From positions 1 through 64,000 of the forward strand of contig NZ_JAJTBB010000017.1 of the NCBI RefSeq assembly GCF_021287135.1: a DNA stretch of 64,000 nucleotides. Reading direction: 5' to 3'. The translations under genes were made by a program, and so were the position numbers. The notes below the pieces were generated by a model. It was not told the origin of the DNA and ran no database searches. It worked only from the letters and a program-made list of their open reading frames with translations. Below, piece by piece: positions 34,797 to 42,814 of the stretch; the stretch's first letter is position 1; each line of letters starts with the position of its first letter. This stretch comes from Acidovorax sp. (GTDB taxonomy: Bacteria > Pseudomonadota > Gammaproteobacteria > Burkholderiales > Burkholderiaceae_C).

Positions 34797-36824
34797 ATGT
34801 TTACGAAAATTTTGATTGCCAATCGCGGCGAGATCGCCTGCCGCGTGGCTGCAACGGCCAAGCGCCTGGGCGTGAAGACCGTCGCTGTGTATTCCGACGC
34901 CGACGCCAACGCCAAGCACGTCGCCGTCTGCGACGAGGCCGTGCACATCGGCGGCAGCGCGCCCAAGGACAGCTACCTGCGCTGGGAGCGCATCATTGAA
35001 GCCGCCCAGGCCACGGGCGCGCAGGCCATCCACCCGGGCTACGGCTTTTTGAGCGAGAACGAAGACTTCGCCCAAGCCTGCGCGGCGGCGGGCCTGGTGT
35101 TCATCGGCCCGCCCGCTTCGGCCATCAAGGACATGGGGCTCAAGGCGGAGTCCAAGCAGCTCATGGAAAAGGCGGGCGTGCCCCTGGTGCCCGGCTACCA
35201 CGGCAGCGACCAGGACCCTGCTCTGCTGCAGCGCGAGGCCGACCGCATCGGCTACCCTGTGCTCATCAAGGCCAGCGCGGGTGGTGGCGGCAAGGGCATG
35301 CGCGCGGTGGACAAGGCTGAGGACTTCGCCGCCGCGCTCGACTCTTGCAAGCGCGAGGCCATCAACAGCTTTGGCGACGACGCAGTGCTGGTCGAAAAAT
35401 ACGTGCAGCGCCCCCGCCACATCGAGATCCAGGTGTTTGGCGACACGCACGGCAATTGCGTGTACCTGTTCGAGCGTGACTGCTCGGTGCAGCGCCGCCA
35501 CCAGAAGGTGCTGGAAGAAGCCCCGGCCCCCGGCATGACGCCCGAACTGCGCGCACAGATGGGCGAGGCCGCCGTGGCCGCCGCCAAGGCCGTGAACTAC
35601 GTGGGCGCGGGCACGGTGGAATTCATCGTGGAGCAGCCGGGCGGCTATGAGCGGCCCGACCAGATGAAGTTCTACTTCATGGAGATGAACACCCGACTGC
35701 AGGTGGAGCACCCCGTGACCGAGGCCATCACCGGGCTGGACCTGGTGGAGTGGCAGCTGCGCGTGGCCTCGGGCGAGCCGCTGCCTTTGAAGCAGGCCGA
35801 CCTGCGCATCATGGGCCACGCCATCGAGGCGCGCATTTGCGCCGAGAACCCGGACAACAACTTCCTGCCCGCCACCGGCGCGCTCAACGTGTATGCGCTG
35901 CCCGAGTGCTTGACGTTCGAGCGGGGCGCGGTCCGCGTCGATTCCGGCGTGCGCCAGGGCGATGCGATCAGCCCGTTCTACGACTCCATGGTGGCCAAGC
36001 TCATCGTGCACGGCGACACGCGCGAACAGGCGCTGGCGCGGCTGGACGAGGCGCTGGCGCAGACCCACATCGTGGGCCTGGCGACCAATGTGCAGTTCCT
36101 GCGCCGCGTGGCGCGCACCGAGGCGTTTGCCGGCGCCCAGCTCGACACCGCGCTCATCCAGCGCGAGCAGGCCGTGCTGTTCCACCAGGAGCCCGTGGGC
36201 CTGCCCCTGGCCGCAGCAGCGGCTGTGGCCCAGACGCTGTTGCGCGAGCGCGCCAGCGAAGGCGCGGACCCGTTCAGCCGCCGTGACGGCTTCCACACGC
36301 ATGGCGTGGTGCAGCGCCGCTTTGCGTTTGAATTTGGCGGAGAGCACGCCAAGGCGCTGCTGACCTACGAGCGCGGCGGCAGCCTGCATCTGGCCGTGGG
36401 GGAAGGTGAAAACGCCGTGGCCGGGCCGCTGGTGTTTGCGCCGCAGGCCGAAGGCATCGAACTGCAGTTTGCCGGCCAGCGCACCCGCGCCGCCGTGTAT
36501 GCGCAGGGCGAGGTGGACCATGTCTTCACCCCGCGGGGTGCCACGCAGATCACCGCGATCGACCTGTTGGCCCACGCCGGCGAAGCCGCGGCCGAGGGCG
36601 GGCGCCTGACGGCCCCCATGCCCGGCAAGGTCGTGTCGTTCGCCGTGAAGGCGGGCGATACCGTCACCAAAGGCCAGCCGCTGGCGGTGATGGAGGCCAT
36701 GAAGATGGAGCACACCATTGCCGCCCCAGCCGATGGTGTGGTGCAGGAACTGCTCTACGCGCCCGGCGACCAGGTGGCCGAAGGGGCCGAGCTGCTCAAG
36801 CTGGTGGCGGCCGAGAAATCCTGA
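34797..36824 (+). CDS. liuD: 3-methylcrotonyl-CoA carboxylase, biotin-containing (alpha) subunit
   Basis: 675 residues. The biotin carboxylase half (about 1-450) opens with FTKILIANRGEIACRVAATA and shows the ATP-grasp segment KASAGGGGKGMRAVDKAEDF and EMNTRLQVEHPVTEAITGLDLVEWQ. A linker follows. The C-terminal biotinyl domain has EAMKMEH, with the biotinylated Lys at about 636. Together with LiuB it carboxylates 3-methylcrotonyl-CoA using ATP and bicarbonate. Confidence 0.97.
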   Translation: MFTKILIANRGEIACRVAATAKRLGVKTVAVYSDADANAKHVAVCDEAVHIGGSAPKDSYLRWERIIEAAQATGAQAIHPGYGFLSENEDFAQACAAAGLVFIGPPASAIKDMGLKAESKQLMEKAGVPLVPGYHGSDQDPALLQREADRIGYPVLIKASAGGGGKGMRAVDKAEDFAAALDSCKREAINSFGDDAVLVEKYVQRPRHIEIQVFGDTHGNCVYLFERDCSVQRRHQKVLEEAPAPGMTPELRAQMGEAAVAAAKAVNYVGAGTVEFIVEQPGGYERPDQMKFYFMEMNTRLQVEHPVTEAITGLDLVEWQLRVASGEPLPLKQADLRIMGHAIEARICAENPDNNFLPATGALNVYALPECLTFERGAVRVDSGVRQGDAISPFYDSMVAKLIVHGDTREQALARLDEALAQTHIVGLATNVQFLRRVARTEAFAGAQLDTALIQREQAVLFHQEPVGLPLAAAAAVAQTLLRERASEGADPFSRRDGFHTHGVVQRRFAFEFGGEHAKALLTYERGGSLHLAVGEGENAVAGPLVFAPQAEGIELQFAGQRTRAAVYAQGEVDHVFTPRGATQITAIDLLAHAGEAAAEGGRLTAPMPGKVVSFAVKAGDTVTKGQPLAVMEAMKMEHTIAAPADGVVQELLYAPGDQVAEGAELLKLVAAEKS

Positions 36825-36887
36825 GCCACCAACCCGCGCCCTGCAGGCGACAGCATCGGATGCCCAATGCGGCTACGCTTGGGCCCC

Positions 36888-37808
36888 ATGAAAATCACCT
36901 TTTGCTGTACCGACACCAAGGCCGATCCCTGGCTGCAGGGACTGTCCGCCGCATTGCCCGGCGCCGAGATTTCCGTGTGGCTGCCGGGCGCGCCCCCGGC
37001 CGACTACGCCGTGGTCTGGGCGCCGCCCCAGCAGTTCATGGACGAGCAGCCGGGCCTGAAAGCCTTGTTCAACATCGGCGCGGGCGTGGATGCCTTGCTC
37101 AAGCTGCGCTTGCCCCCGCAGGCGCTGGTGGTACGGCTGGATGATGCGGGCATGGCCGTGCAGATGGCCGAATACGTGTGCCATGCGGTCATCCGCCACT
37201 TCCGTGAACTCGATGGCTACGAGGCCGACACCCAGGCCGGCCGCTGGGGCTACCGCAAGCCGCGCCTGCGCAGCGACTATCCCATCGGCGTGATGGGCCT
37301 GGGCGTGCTGGGCGAGCGCGTGGCCCGTGCGCTGGCGCAATTTGACTTTCCGATCAACGGCTGGAGCCGCAGCGAAAAGGCGATTGACGGTGTGCGCGGC
37401 TTTGCGGGCGCGGCGCAGTTCAACGACTTTCTGGCGGCCAGCCGCGTGCTGGTGAACCTGCTGCCCCTCACGCCGGATACCGCCAACATCATCAACCAGG
37501 CCACCCTGGGCCGTTTGTTGCCTGGCGCCTATGTCATCAACGTGGCGCGCGGCGCCCATCTGGTGGACGAAGACCTGCTCGCAGCTCTCGACAGCGGCCA
37601 CGTGGCAGGCGCCACGCTGGATGTGTTCCGCACCGAGCCGCTGCCCGCCGGCCACCCGTTCTGGACGCACCCCCGCATCACCGTCACGCCCCACACCTCG
37701 GCACGCACGCTGCGCGACGAGAGCATTGCCCAGATCGCGCGCAAGATGGCGGCGCTGGCACGGGGCGAGGCCGTGGCGGGTGTGGTGAACCCCGGCCGCG
37801 GCTACTGA
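36888..37808 (+). CDS. ghrA: Glyoxylate/hydroxypyruvate reductase A
   Basis: 306 residues from MKITFCC; an upstream in-frame ATG adds 7 residues. The NAD(P) motif is GVMGLGVLGERVA. The catalytic Arg is in NVARGAHLVDEDLL, the Glu in DVFRTEPLPAGHP, and the His in VTPHTSA, as in the GhrA subgroup of D-2-hydroxyacid dehydrogenases. It reduces glyoxylate to glycolate and hydroxypyruvate to glycerate. It could limit glyoxylate when the shunt is active. Confidence 0.93.
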   Translation: MKITFCCTDTKADPWLQGLSAALPGAEISVWLPGAPPADYAVVWAPPQQFMDEQPGLKALFNIGAGVDALLKLRLPPQALVVRLDDAGMAVQMAEYVCHAVIRHFRELDGYEADTQAGRWGYRKPRLRSDYPIGVMGLGVLGERVARALAQFDFPINGWSRSEKAIDGVRGFAGAAQFNDFLAASRVLVNLLPLTPDTANIINQATLGRLLPGAYVINVARGAHLVDEDLLAALDSGHVAGATLDVFRTEPLPAGHPFWTHPRITVTPHTSARTLRDESIAQIARKMAALARGEAVAGVVNPGRGY

Positions 37809-37826
37809 GCCGCGCCAGCACGCCGC

Positions 37827-38855
37827 TCAGTCCACCGTCACGCCCGCGTCGCGCACCAGCTTGCCCAGGCGCTGTGCGTCGGCCTTGATCAGCGCGCCAA
37901 AGTCGGCCGCGCTGCCTGCCACCACGGGCGTGCCGATGGCCTCCCATTTGGCGCGGAAGGCCGGCTCCTTGAAGATCGCATTCACCGTGGCATTGAGCTT
38001 GTCGATGACGGGCTGGGGCGTGCCGGCCCGCACCGCAATGCCGTGCCAGCCGGTGATCTGGTAGCCGGGCACGCCGGCCTCGGCCAAGGTGGGCACGTTG
38101 GGCAGCACCTTGGCCCGTTCGCTGGAGGTCACGGCCAGCGGAACCAGCTTGCCCGCCTGGATGTGCGGCAGCGAGCTGCCCACGATGTCGAACATCACAT
38201 TGACCTGGCCGCCGATCAGGTCGTTGAGTGCCGGGCCCGCGCCCCGGTACGGAATATGCGCCAGCTTCACGCCCAGCATGCTGTTGAACAGCTCGCCCGC
38301 CAGGTGCTGGGGCGTGCCGTTGCCGGCCGATGCGTAGCTGAGCACCGGCTTGCCGGCCTTGGCCAGGGCCAGGAATTGGGCCAGCGTTTTCACCCCCAGC
38401 GACGGATGCACTTCGAGCACCAGCGGAAAGGCGGACAGTTGCACCACCGGGGCCAGGTCGGTCAACGGGTTGAACGGCATGCTGCTGTACAGCGAAGCAT
38501 TCACCGCCATGGGGCCGCTGGCCGCCAGCAGCAGCGTGTGGCCGTCGGCGGGGGCCTGCTTGGCGACCTCGGCGCTGCCGGTGTTGCCGCCCGCGCCGCC
38601 CTTGTTGTCCACGATCACGGGCACGCCCAGGCGGCTTTGCAGCTCGGGTTGCAACATGCGCGCCATCAGATCGGTGGGGCCGCCGGGCGGGTAGGGCACG
38701 ACGAAGCGGATGGTCTTGCTGGGCCAGGCGCTGGCCGCTGTCTGTGCGGTGGCTGCGCCTGCCATGCCCAGTGCCAGCGGCACGGCGCAGGCGGCGTGCA
38801 GCAGGGCGCGCCGGGTGGCGCGCAGCGCGGGGGGAGGGGTGCGGTGGTGTTGCAT
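37827..38855 (-). CDS. Bug-type (TctC) periplasmic solute-binding protein
   Basis: 342 residues. A signal peptide ends at ATAQTAAS. Then KTIRFVVPYPPGGPTDLMARML, VDNKGGAGGNTGSAEVAKQAP and VPTLAEAGVPGYQITGWHGI are the standard Bug motifs. Such proteins bind carboxylates and other small polar molecules for tripartite tricarboxylate carriers. No carrier genes are adjacent, which is normal for Bug proteins. It is last in an operon with a BKACE enzyme and a hydroxyacyl dehydrogenase, so it probably binds the acid they consume. AGGAGACAGAC precedes the ATG. Confidence 0.93.
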   Translation of the reverse strand: MQHHRTPPPALRATRRALLHAACAVPLALGMAGAATAQTAASAWPSKTIRFVVPYPPGGPTDLMARMLQPELQSRLGVPVIVDNKGGAGGNTGSAEVAKQAPADGHTLLLAASGPMAVNASLYSSMPFNPLTDLAPVVQLSAFPLVLEVHPSLGVKTLAQFLALAKAGKPVLSYASAGNGTPQHLAGELFNSMLGVKLAHIPYRGAGPALNDLIGGQVNVMFDIVGSSLPHIQAGKLVPLAVTSSERAKVLPNVPTLAEAGVPGYQITGWHGIAVRAGTPQPVIDKLNATVNAIFKEPAFRAKWEAIGTPVVAGSAADFGALIKADAQRLGKLVRDAGVTVD

Positions 38856-38924
38856 GTCTGTCTCCTGGGGGGATGGATAAGGCCCGTCTGGCGCGGGTTG
38901 TGGTCGGTGAGTTGCGGGCGCTTT

Positions 38925-39782
38925 TCAGCCTGCGCCAAAGCGCTGCCGGATATCGGCGGCCGTGGCCAGCGGGCGGCCTAGCGCCTGTGCCGCTTCCACC
39001 GCCTGGCGCACCAGTGCGGCGTTGTCGGGCGCCACGCGGCCGTCCTTGCACAGCAGGTTGTTTTCAAACCCCACGCGGGCGTGGCCGCCGAATACGGCGG
39101 CGGCGGCCACGCAGGCGTTCTCGGCCGCCCCAAAGGCGCACACGGCCCAGGGCTCGTTGCCGTCGTGGGCGTTCAGAAACGGCAGCAGGTCGCGCGGGCT
39201 GGAGGTCTGGCCCGCGCTGTAGCGGCCCAGCACGAACAGCAGGAACCACGGTGCCTCAGGCACTACGCCGCTGGCGCGCAAGGCCTGCCAGCGGCGCAGG
39301 TCGGCCACGTCGTAAAGGATGACCTGCACCATGGTGCGGCGCTGGGCCAGGCCGGTGAAGAAGCGCTGCAGCCCGGCTTCGCCGATCTCGGGCTTGTCCA
39401 CCTCGCGCAGGCCGATGGAGACGGCCTCGGGCTGCAACGCCTCCACCATGGCGATCTGCGCCGGGGCCTGGTACACGGCGGCGGCTTCGCTGGTGATCTG
39501 GATGACCATGGCATCGCCCACGGCCTGGCGCACCGCGCGCTGTGCCTCGCGGTAGCCCTCCACATCCAGGCTGTGGCGGCCTTGTGCATCGCGGATATGC
39601 ATGTGCAGCATGGCCGCGCCCGCATCCAGGCAGGCCTTGGCCGTGGTGGCCAGCGTGGCAGGGGTGATGGGCACGGCCGGGTGGTCGGCGGGCTGTTTGT
39701 ACGCGCCGTTGGGGGCGACGGTCACGATCAGCGGGTCGGCCCACGGGCTGGCCATGGCAAGTGATGCGGGCGATGCGGTCAT
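38925..39782 (-). CDS. BKACE-family beta-keto acid cleavage enzyme
   Basis: 285 residues. The DUF849/BKACE fold is shown by LIVTVAPNGA at the start, the metal ligands His-x-His in LHMHIRDAQGRHSLD, VIQITSEAA, and the later Glu in RVGFENNLLCKDG. These enzymes split a beta-keto acid with acetyl-CoA into a CoA ester and acetoacetate. Asn follows the metal-binding Glu where Kce has Asp; this variant occurs in the family. The substrate is unknown; carnitine-derived dehydrocarnitine is one possible case. It overlaps the upstream gene by four bases. Confidence 0.93.
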   Translation of the reverse strand: MTASPASLAMASPWADPLIVTVAPNGAYKQPADHPAVPITPATLATTAKACLDAGAAMLHMHIRDAQGRHSLDVEGYREAQRAVRQAVGDAMVIQITSEAAAVYQAPAQIAMVEALQPEAVSIGLREVDKPEIGEAGLQRFFTGLAQRRTMVQVILYDVADLRRWQALRASGVVPEAPWFLLFVLGRYSAGQTSSPRDLLPFLNAHDGNEPWAVCAFGAAENACVAAAAVFGGHARVGFENNLLCKDGRVAPDNAALVRQAVEAAQALGRPLATAADIRQRFGAG

Positions 39783-40762
39783 GAACGATCTCGGTTATGG
39801 GGGGATGCGTCGGTAGGGGGCTCGATGGTGGGCAGTTCGCTGGCCAGCAGGGCCAGGCCCTGGCGCAGCAGCGTGTCATAGCGCGCGCGCTCGGCCTGCT
39901 TGCGGTCTTCGGGCCAGTCAAAGAAGCCTTTGCCGGTCTTCATGCCCAACTGGCCCAGGGCCACCTTGTCGCGCAGGGCCTGGGCGGGCACGTCGGTGTT
40001 GGACAGCGTGGGGTACATGGTGGCTGCGGCGGCGGTGTGTACCTCGATGCCCGCGTGGTCGCGCTGCAGCACCGGCCCGGCCGCGAGAAAGCGAAAGCCA
40101 AAGCCAAAGCGCACGGCGGCGTCCACGTCCTCCGGCGAGGCAATGCCTTCGTCGATGAGCGCAAACGCCTCGCGCGACAGCGCATGCTGCATGCGGTTGG
40201 CCAGAAAGCCCGGCTTGTCTTTCTTGACCAGCACCGGCACGCTGCCGCAGCCGCGCATGAAGGCATGCAGCCAGGTGCCCAGGGCCGCGTCGCTGCGCTC
40301 GCCCAGCACCACCTCCACCAGCGGCACCAGGTGGGCGGGCATGAAGAAGTGCAGCCCCAGCATGCGCTGCGCCGTGGCCAGCCCCTGGGCAATGGCGCTG
40401 ATGGGAAAGCCCGAGCTGTTGCTGGCCAGCACGGCGTTGGCGGGCGCGATGGCTTCCAGCTCGGCAAACAGCTGCTGCTTGGCGGCCAGCTGTTCGGTGA
40501 TGCATTCGACCACCAGCACCACGCTGGCCCAGTCCACCTCCTGCAGCGACGCGCATACCTGCACCGGGCCTGCATGGGTGGCCTGGCCTGCAGCGGCCAG
40601 CTCCTGGGCGATGTGGGGCAGAAGCCGGTTGCGGCGCTCGCTGTGCGGGTCCACCACCGTGACATGGGCGCCCCCGCGCGCCAGGACCACGGCCACATCG
40701 GCCCCCATGGTGCCTCCGCCCACCACCACGGTGCGTGCGTTGCGAGGCGAACTGTTGTCCAT
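39779..40762 (-). CDS. 3-hydroxyacyl-CoA/3-hydroxyacid dehydrogenase
   Basis: 327 residues. The N-terminal NAD-binding motif is VVVGGGTMGADVAVVLARGG. NSSGFPISAIAQ and LHFFMPAHLVPLVEVV carry the catalytic Ser/His region, and KPGFLANRMQHALSREAF starts the C-domain. It oxidises a beta-hydroxy acid or its CoA ester to the beta-keto form. Its stop overlaps the BKACE start, so its product is likely the BKACE substrate. L-carnitine dehydrogenase belongs to this family, but nothing here proves that substrate. AGGAGACACG precedes the ATG. Confidence 0.93.
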   Translation of the reverse strand: MDNSSPRNARTVVVGGGTMGADVAVVLARGGAHVTVVDPHSERRNRLLPHIAQELAAAGQATHAGPVQVCASLQEVDWASVVLVVECITEQLAAKQQLFAELEAIAPANAVLASNSSGFPISAIAQGLATAQRMLGLHFFMPAHLVPLVEVVLGERSDAALGTWLHAFMRGCGSVPVLVKKDKPGFLANRMQHALSREAFALIDEGIASPEDVDAAVRFGFGFRFLAAGPVLQRDHAGIEVHTAAAATMYPTLSNTDVPAQALRDKVALGQLGMKTGKGFFDWPEDRKQAERARYDTLLRQGLALLASELPTIEPPTDASPHNRDRS

Positions 40763-40796
40763 CGTGTCTCCTGTTGATTGCTGAGCGTGCTTGCGT

Positions 40797-40824
40797 GCAA
40801 TGCAGTCTAGGGAGCCTGCATTGC
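40797..40824. promoter_or_regulatory. Candidate LysR operator
   Basis: GCAATGCAG (40797-40805) and CTGCATTGC (40816-40824) form a perfect 9-bp inverted repeat with a 10-base spacer. It lies midway between the divergent LysR gene and the dehydrogenase-BKACE-Bug operon, where LysR proteins bind. Confidence 0.72.
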
Positions 40825-40860
40825 GCGGTCCAGACGTCTTTTTCGATAGACTGATCGGCT

Positions 40861-41778
40861 ATGAAGATCAATTGGTCTGCCCGCGAGGTGGATGTGTTCC
40901 TGTCGCTGGCCGAGACGCTGAGCTTTCGGCGCACGGCCTTGCAGATGCATTTGTCGCAGTCGGCGGTGTCGGGCACGGTGGCGCGGCTGGAGGAGATGCT
41001 GGACGTGCGCCTGTTCGAGCGCACCACGCGCACCGTGCAGCTCACGCTGGCGGGCGAGGTGTTTGCCGAGCAGGCGCGGTTCCTGCGCCACCAGATGGAG
41101 GAGACCGTGCGCCGCGTGCAGGAGGTGGCGCAACTGCAGGTGGGCCGCGTGGCGCTGGCGGCGCTGCCGTCGCTGGCCGCCGGGGCCGTGCCGCGCGCGT
41201 TTGCCCGGTTTGCCGCGCAGCACCCAGGCGTGCAGATGGAGCTGATCGACAGCCTGGCAGGCCCGGCGTTTGACATGGTGCGCGCCGGGCGGGTGGACTT
41301 TGCCCTCACGGCCGCCAACCCCGCCTATGCGGACCTGGACTACACCCCGCTGGTGTCCGACCGGTTTGTGCTGCTGCTGCCGCGCACCCACTCCCTGGCC
41401 CATGGGCGGGGCGCCATTGCCTGGGCCGACGTGGCCGAACTGCCCCACATCTCCATGCCCGCGGGCACCAGCGTGCGGCAGTACGCGCAAGAGGCCTTGC
41501 TGACGCACCGCATTCGCTTTGAACCCCACTACGAGGTGGAGCACCTGGCCACCATTGCGGCCATGGTGGCGGCGGGGCTGGGGGTGAGCGCGCTGCCCGA
41601 GCTGGCAGCTCAAGTAGTGCGCAGGCCCGAGGTGGTGACGCGAGCGCTCAAGGCGCCCGTGCTGCACCGGCCCATCGGGCTGATCACGCTGCGCGGGCGG
41701 CCGCTGTCGCTGGCGGCGCAGGCCATGGTGGCCTTGCTGCGGCAAGAGGTGGAAGGCGCTGACAGGCAAGGGGCCTGA
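40861..41778 (+). CDS. LysR-family transcriptional regulator
   Basis: 305 residues. The helix-turn-helix lies in residues 5-65 (VDVFLSLAETLSFRRTALQM, then LSQSAVSGTVARLEEMLDVRLFERTTRTVQLT). The effector domain follows. It is divergent from the dehydrogenase-BKACE-Bug operon with a palindromic site in the gap, so it is almost certainly their regulator. The inducer would be the substrate or an intermediate. Confidence 0.95.
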   Translation: MKINWSAREVDVFLSLAETLSFRRTALQMHLSQSAVSGTVARLEEMLDVRLFERTTRTVQLTLAGEVFAEQARFLRHQMEETVRRVQEVAQLQVGRVALAALPSLAAGAVPRAFARFAAQHPGVQMELIDSLAGPAFDMVRAGRVDFALTAANPAYADLDYTPLVSDRFVLLLPRTHSLAHGRGAIAWADVAELPHISMPAGTSVRQYAQEALLTHRIRFEPHYEVEHLATIAAMVAAGLGVSALPELAAQVVRRPEVVTRALKAPVLHRPIGLITLRGRPLSLAAQAMVALLRQEVEGADRQGA

Positions 41779-41878
41779 TGGCGCGTCCGGCGAATGGTCT
41801 GGCACGATATGGGGTGGCTCCGCGGCGGCGCTGGCGAGACAATGGCGGCATCTCTTGATCTCACTCCCTGGTAGCCCC

Positions 41879-42787
41879 ATGAGCATTCCCTCCCGCGTCC
41901 GCCTCATCGACGTTGGCCCCCGCGACGGCCTGCAGAACGAAAAGACCCCGGTGCCCGCCGCCGTCAAGATCGAGCTGGTGCACCGCCTGCAGCAGGCGGG
42001 CCTGCAAGAGATTGAGGTCACCAGCTACGTCAGTCCCAAGTGGGTGCCGCAGATGGCCGACAACCACGAGGTGATGAGTGGCATCACCCGCCAGAGCGGC
42101 GTGGCGTATTCGGTGCTCACGCCCAACCTCAAGGGCTTTGAGGCGGCCGTGCTGGACCAGCCGGACGAGATCGTGGTGTTCGGCTCCGCCAGCGAGGCGT
42201 TCAGCCAGCGCAACATCAACTGCAGCATTGCCGAGAGCATTGAGCGCTTTGCACCCGTGGTGCAGGCCGCATTGGCCGCAGGAATCCGCGTGCGCGGCGC
42301 GATGAGCTGCACCGTGGGCTGCCCGTACGAAGGCGACATCGCCCCCGAACGCGTGGCGTACCTGGCGGGCCTGCTCAAAGGCATTGGCGTGCAGCGCGTG
42401 GACGTGGCCGACACCATCGGCGTGGGCACGCCGCGCAAGGTGCAGCGCGCCATCGAGGCGACCTTGCAGCACTTCGGCATTGACGAGGTCTCGGGACACT
42501 TCCATGACACCTACGGCCAGGCGCTGTCCAACACGCTGGCGGCGCTGGAACTGGGGGTGTGGAACTTCCAGTCGTCCGTGGCCGGGCTGGGCGGGTGCCC
42601 CTATGCCAAGGGCGCCACCGGCAACGTGGCCACCGAAGACGTGGTCTACATGCTGCAGGGCATGGGCATCGAAACCGGCATCGACCTGGACCGGCTCATT
42701 GATGCGGGAGCCTACATCAGCGGTTTTCTGGACCGCAAACCCAACTCGCGCGCAGCCAATGCCTTGCTGACCAAGCGCGCGGGCTGA
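41879..42787 (+). CDS. liuE: Hydroxymethylglutaryl-CoA lyase
   Basis: 302 residues from MSIPSRV; an upstream in-frame ATG has no support. The TIM-barrel signature RLIDVGPRDGLQNEKT, the metal-binding SGHFHDTYGQAL, and the catalytic Cys loop GLGGCPYAKGATGNVATED are all present. It cleaves HMG-CoA to acetyl-CoA and acetoacetate, the last step of leucine degradation. It is about 5 kb beyond liuD, separated from the other liu genes by the BKACE block. Confidence 0.96.
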   Translation: MSIPSRVRLIDVGPRDGLQNEKTPVPAAVKIELVHRLQQAGLQEIEVTSYVSPKWVPQMADNHEVMSGITRQSGVAYSVLTPNLKGFEAAVLDQPDEIVVFGSASEAFSQRNINCSIAESIERFAPVVQAALAAGIRVRGAMSCTVGCPYEGDIAPERVAYLAGLLKGIGVQRVDVADTIGVGTPRKVQRAIEATLQHFGIDEVSGHFHDTYGQALSNTLAALELGVWNFQSSVAGLGGCPYAKGATGNVATEDVVYMLQGMGIETGIDLDRLIDAGAYISGFLDRKPNSRAANALLTKRAG

Positions 42788-42814
42788 GCGCCGATTCACG
42801 CCCCCCGGATGCCG

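Noticed and set aside
37827-40762. Naming the BKACE operon as carnitine catabolism
   Set aside because: Enzyme classes fit, but there is no carnitine-specific transporter or thioesterase and no residue-level proof.
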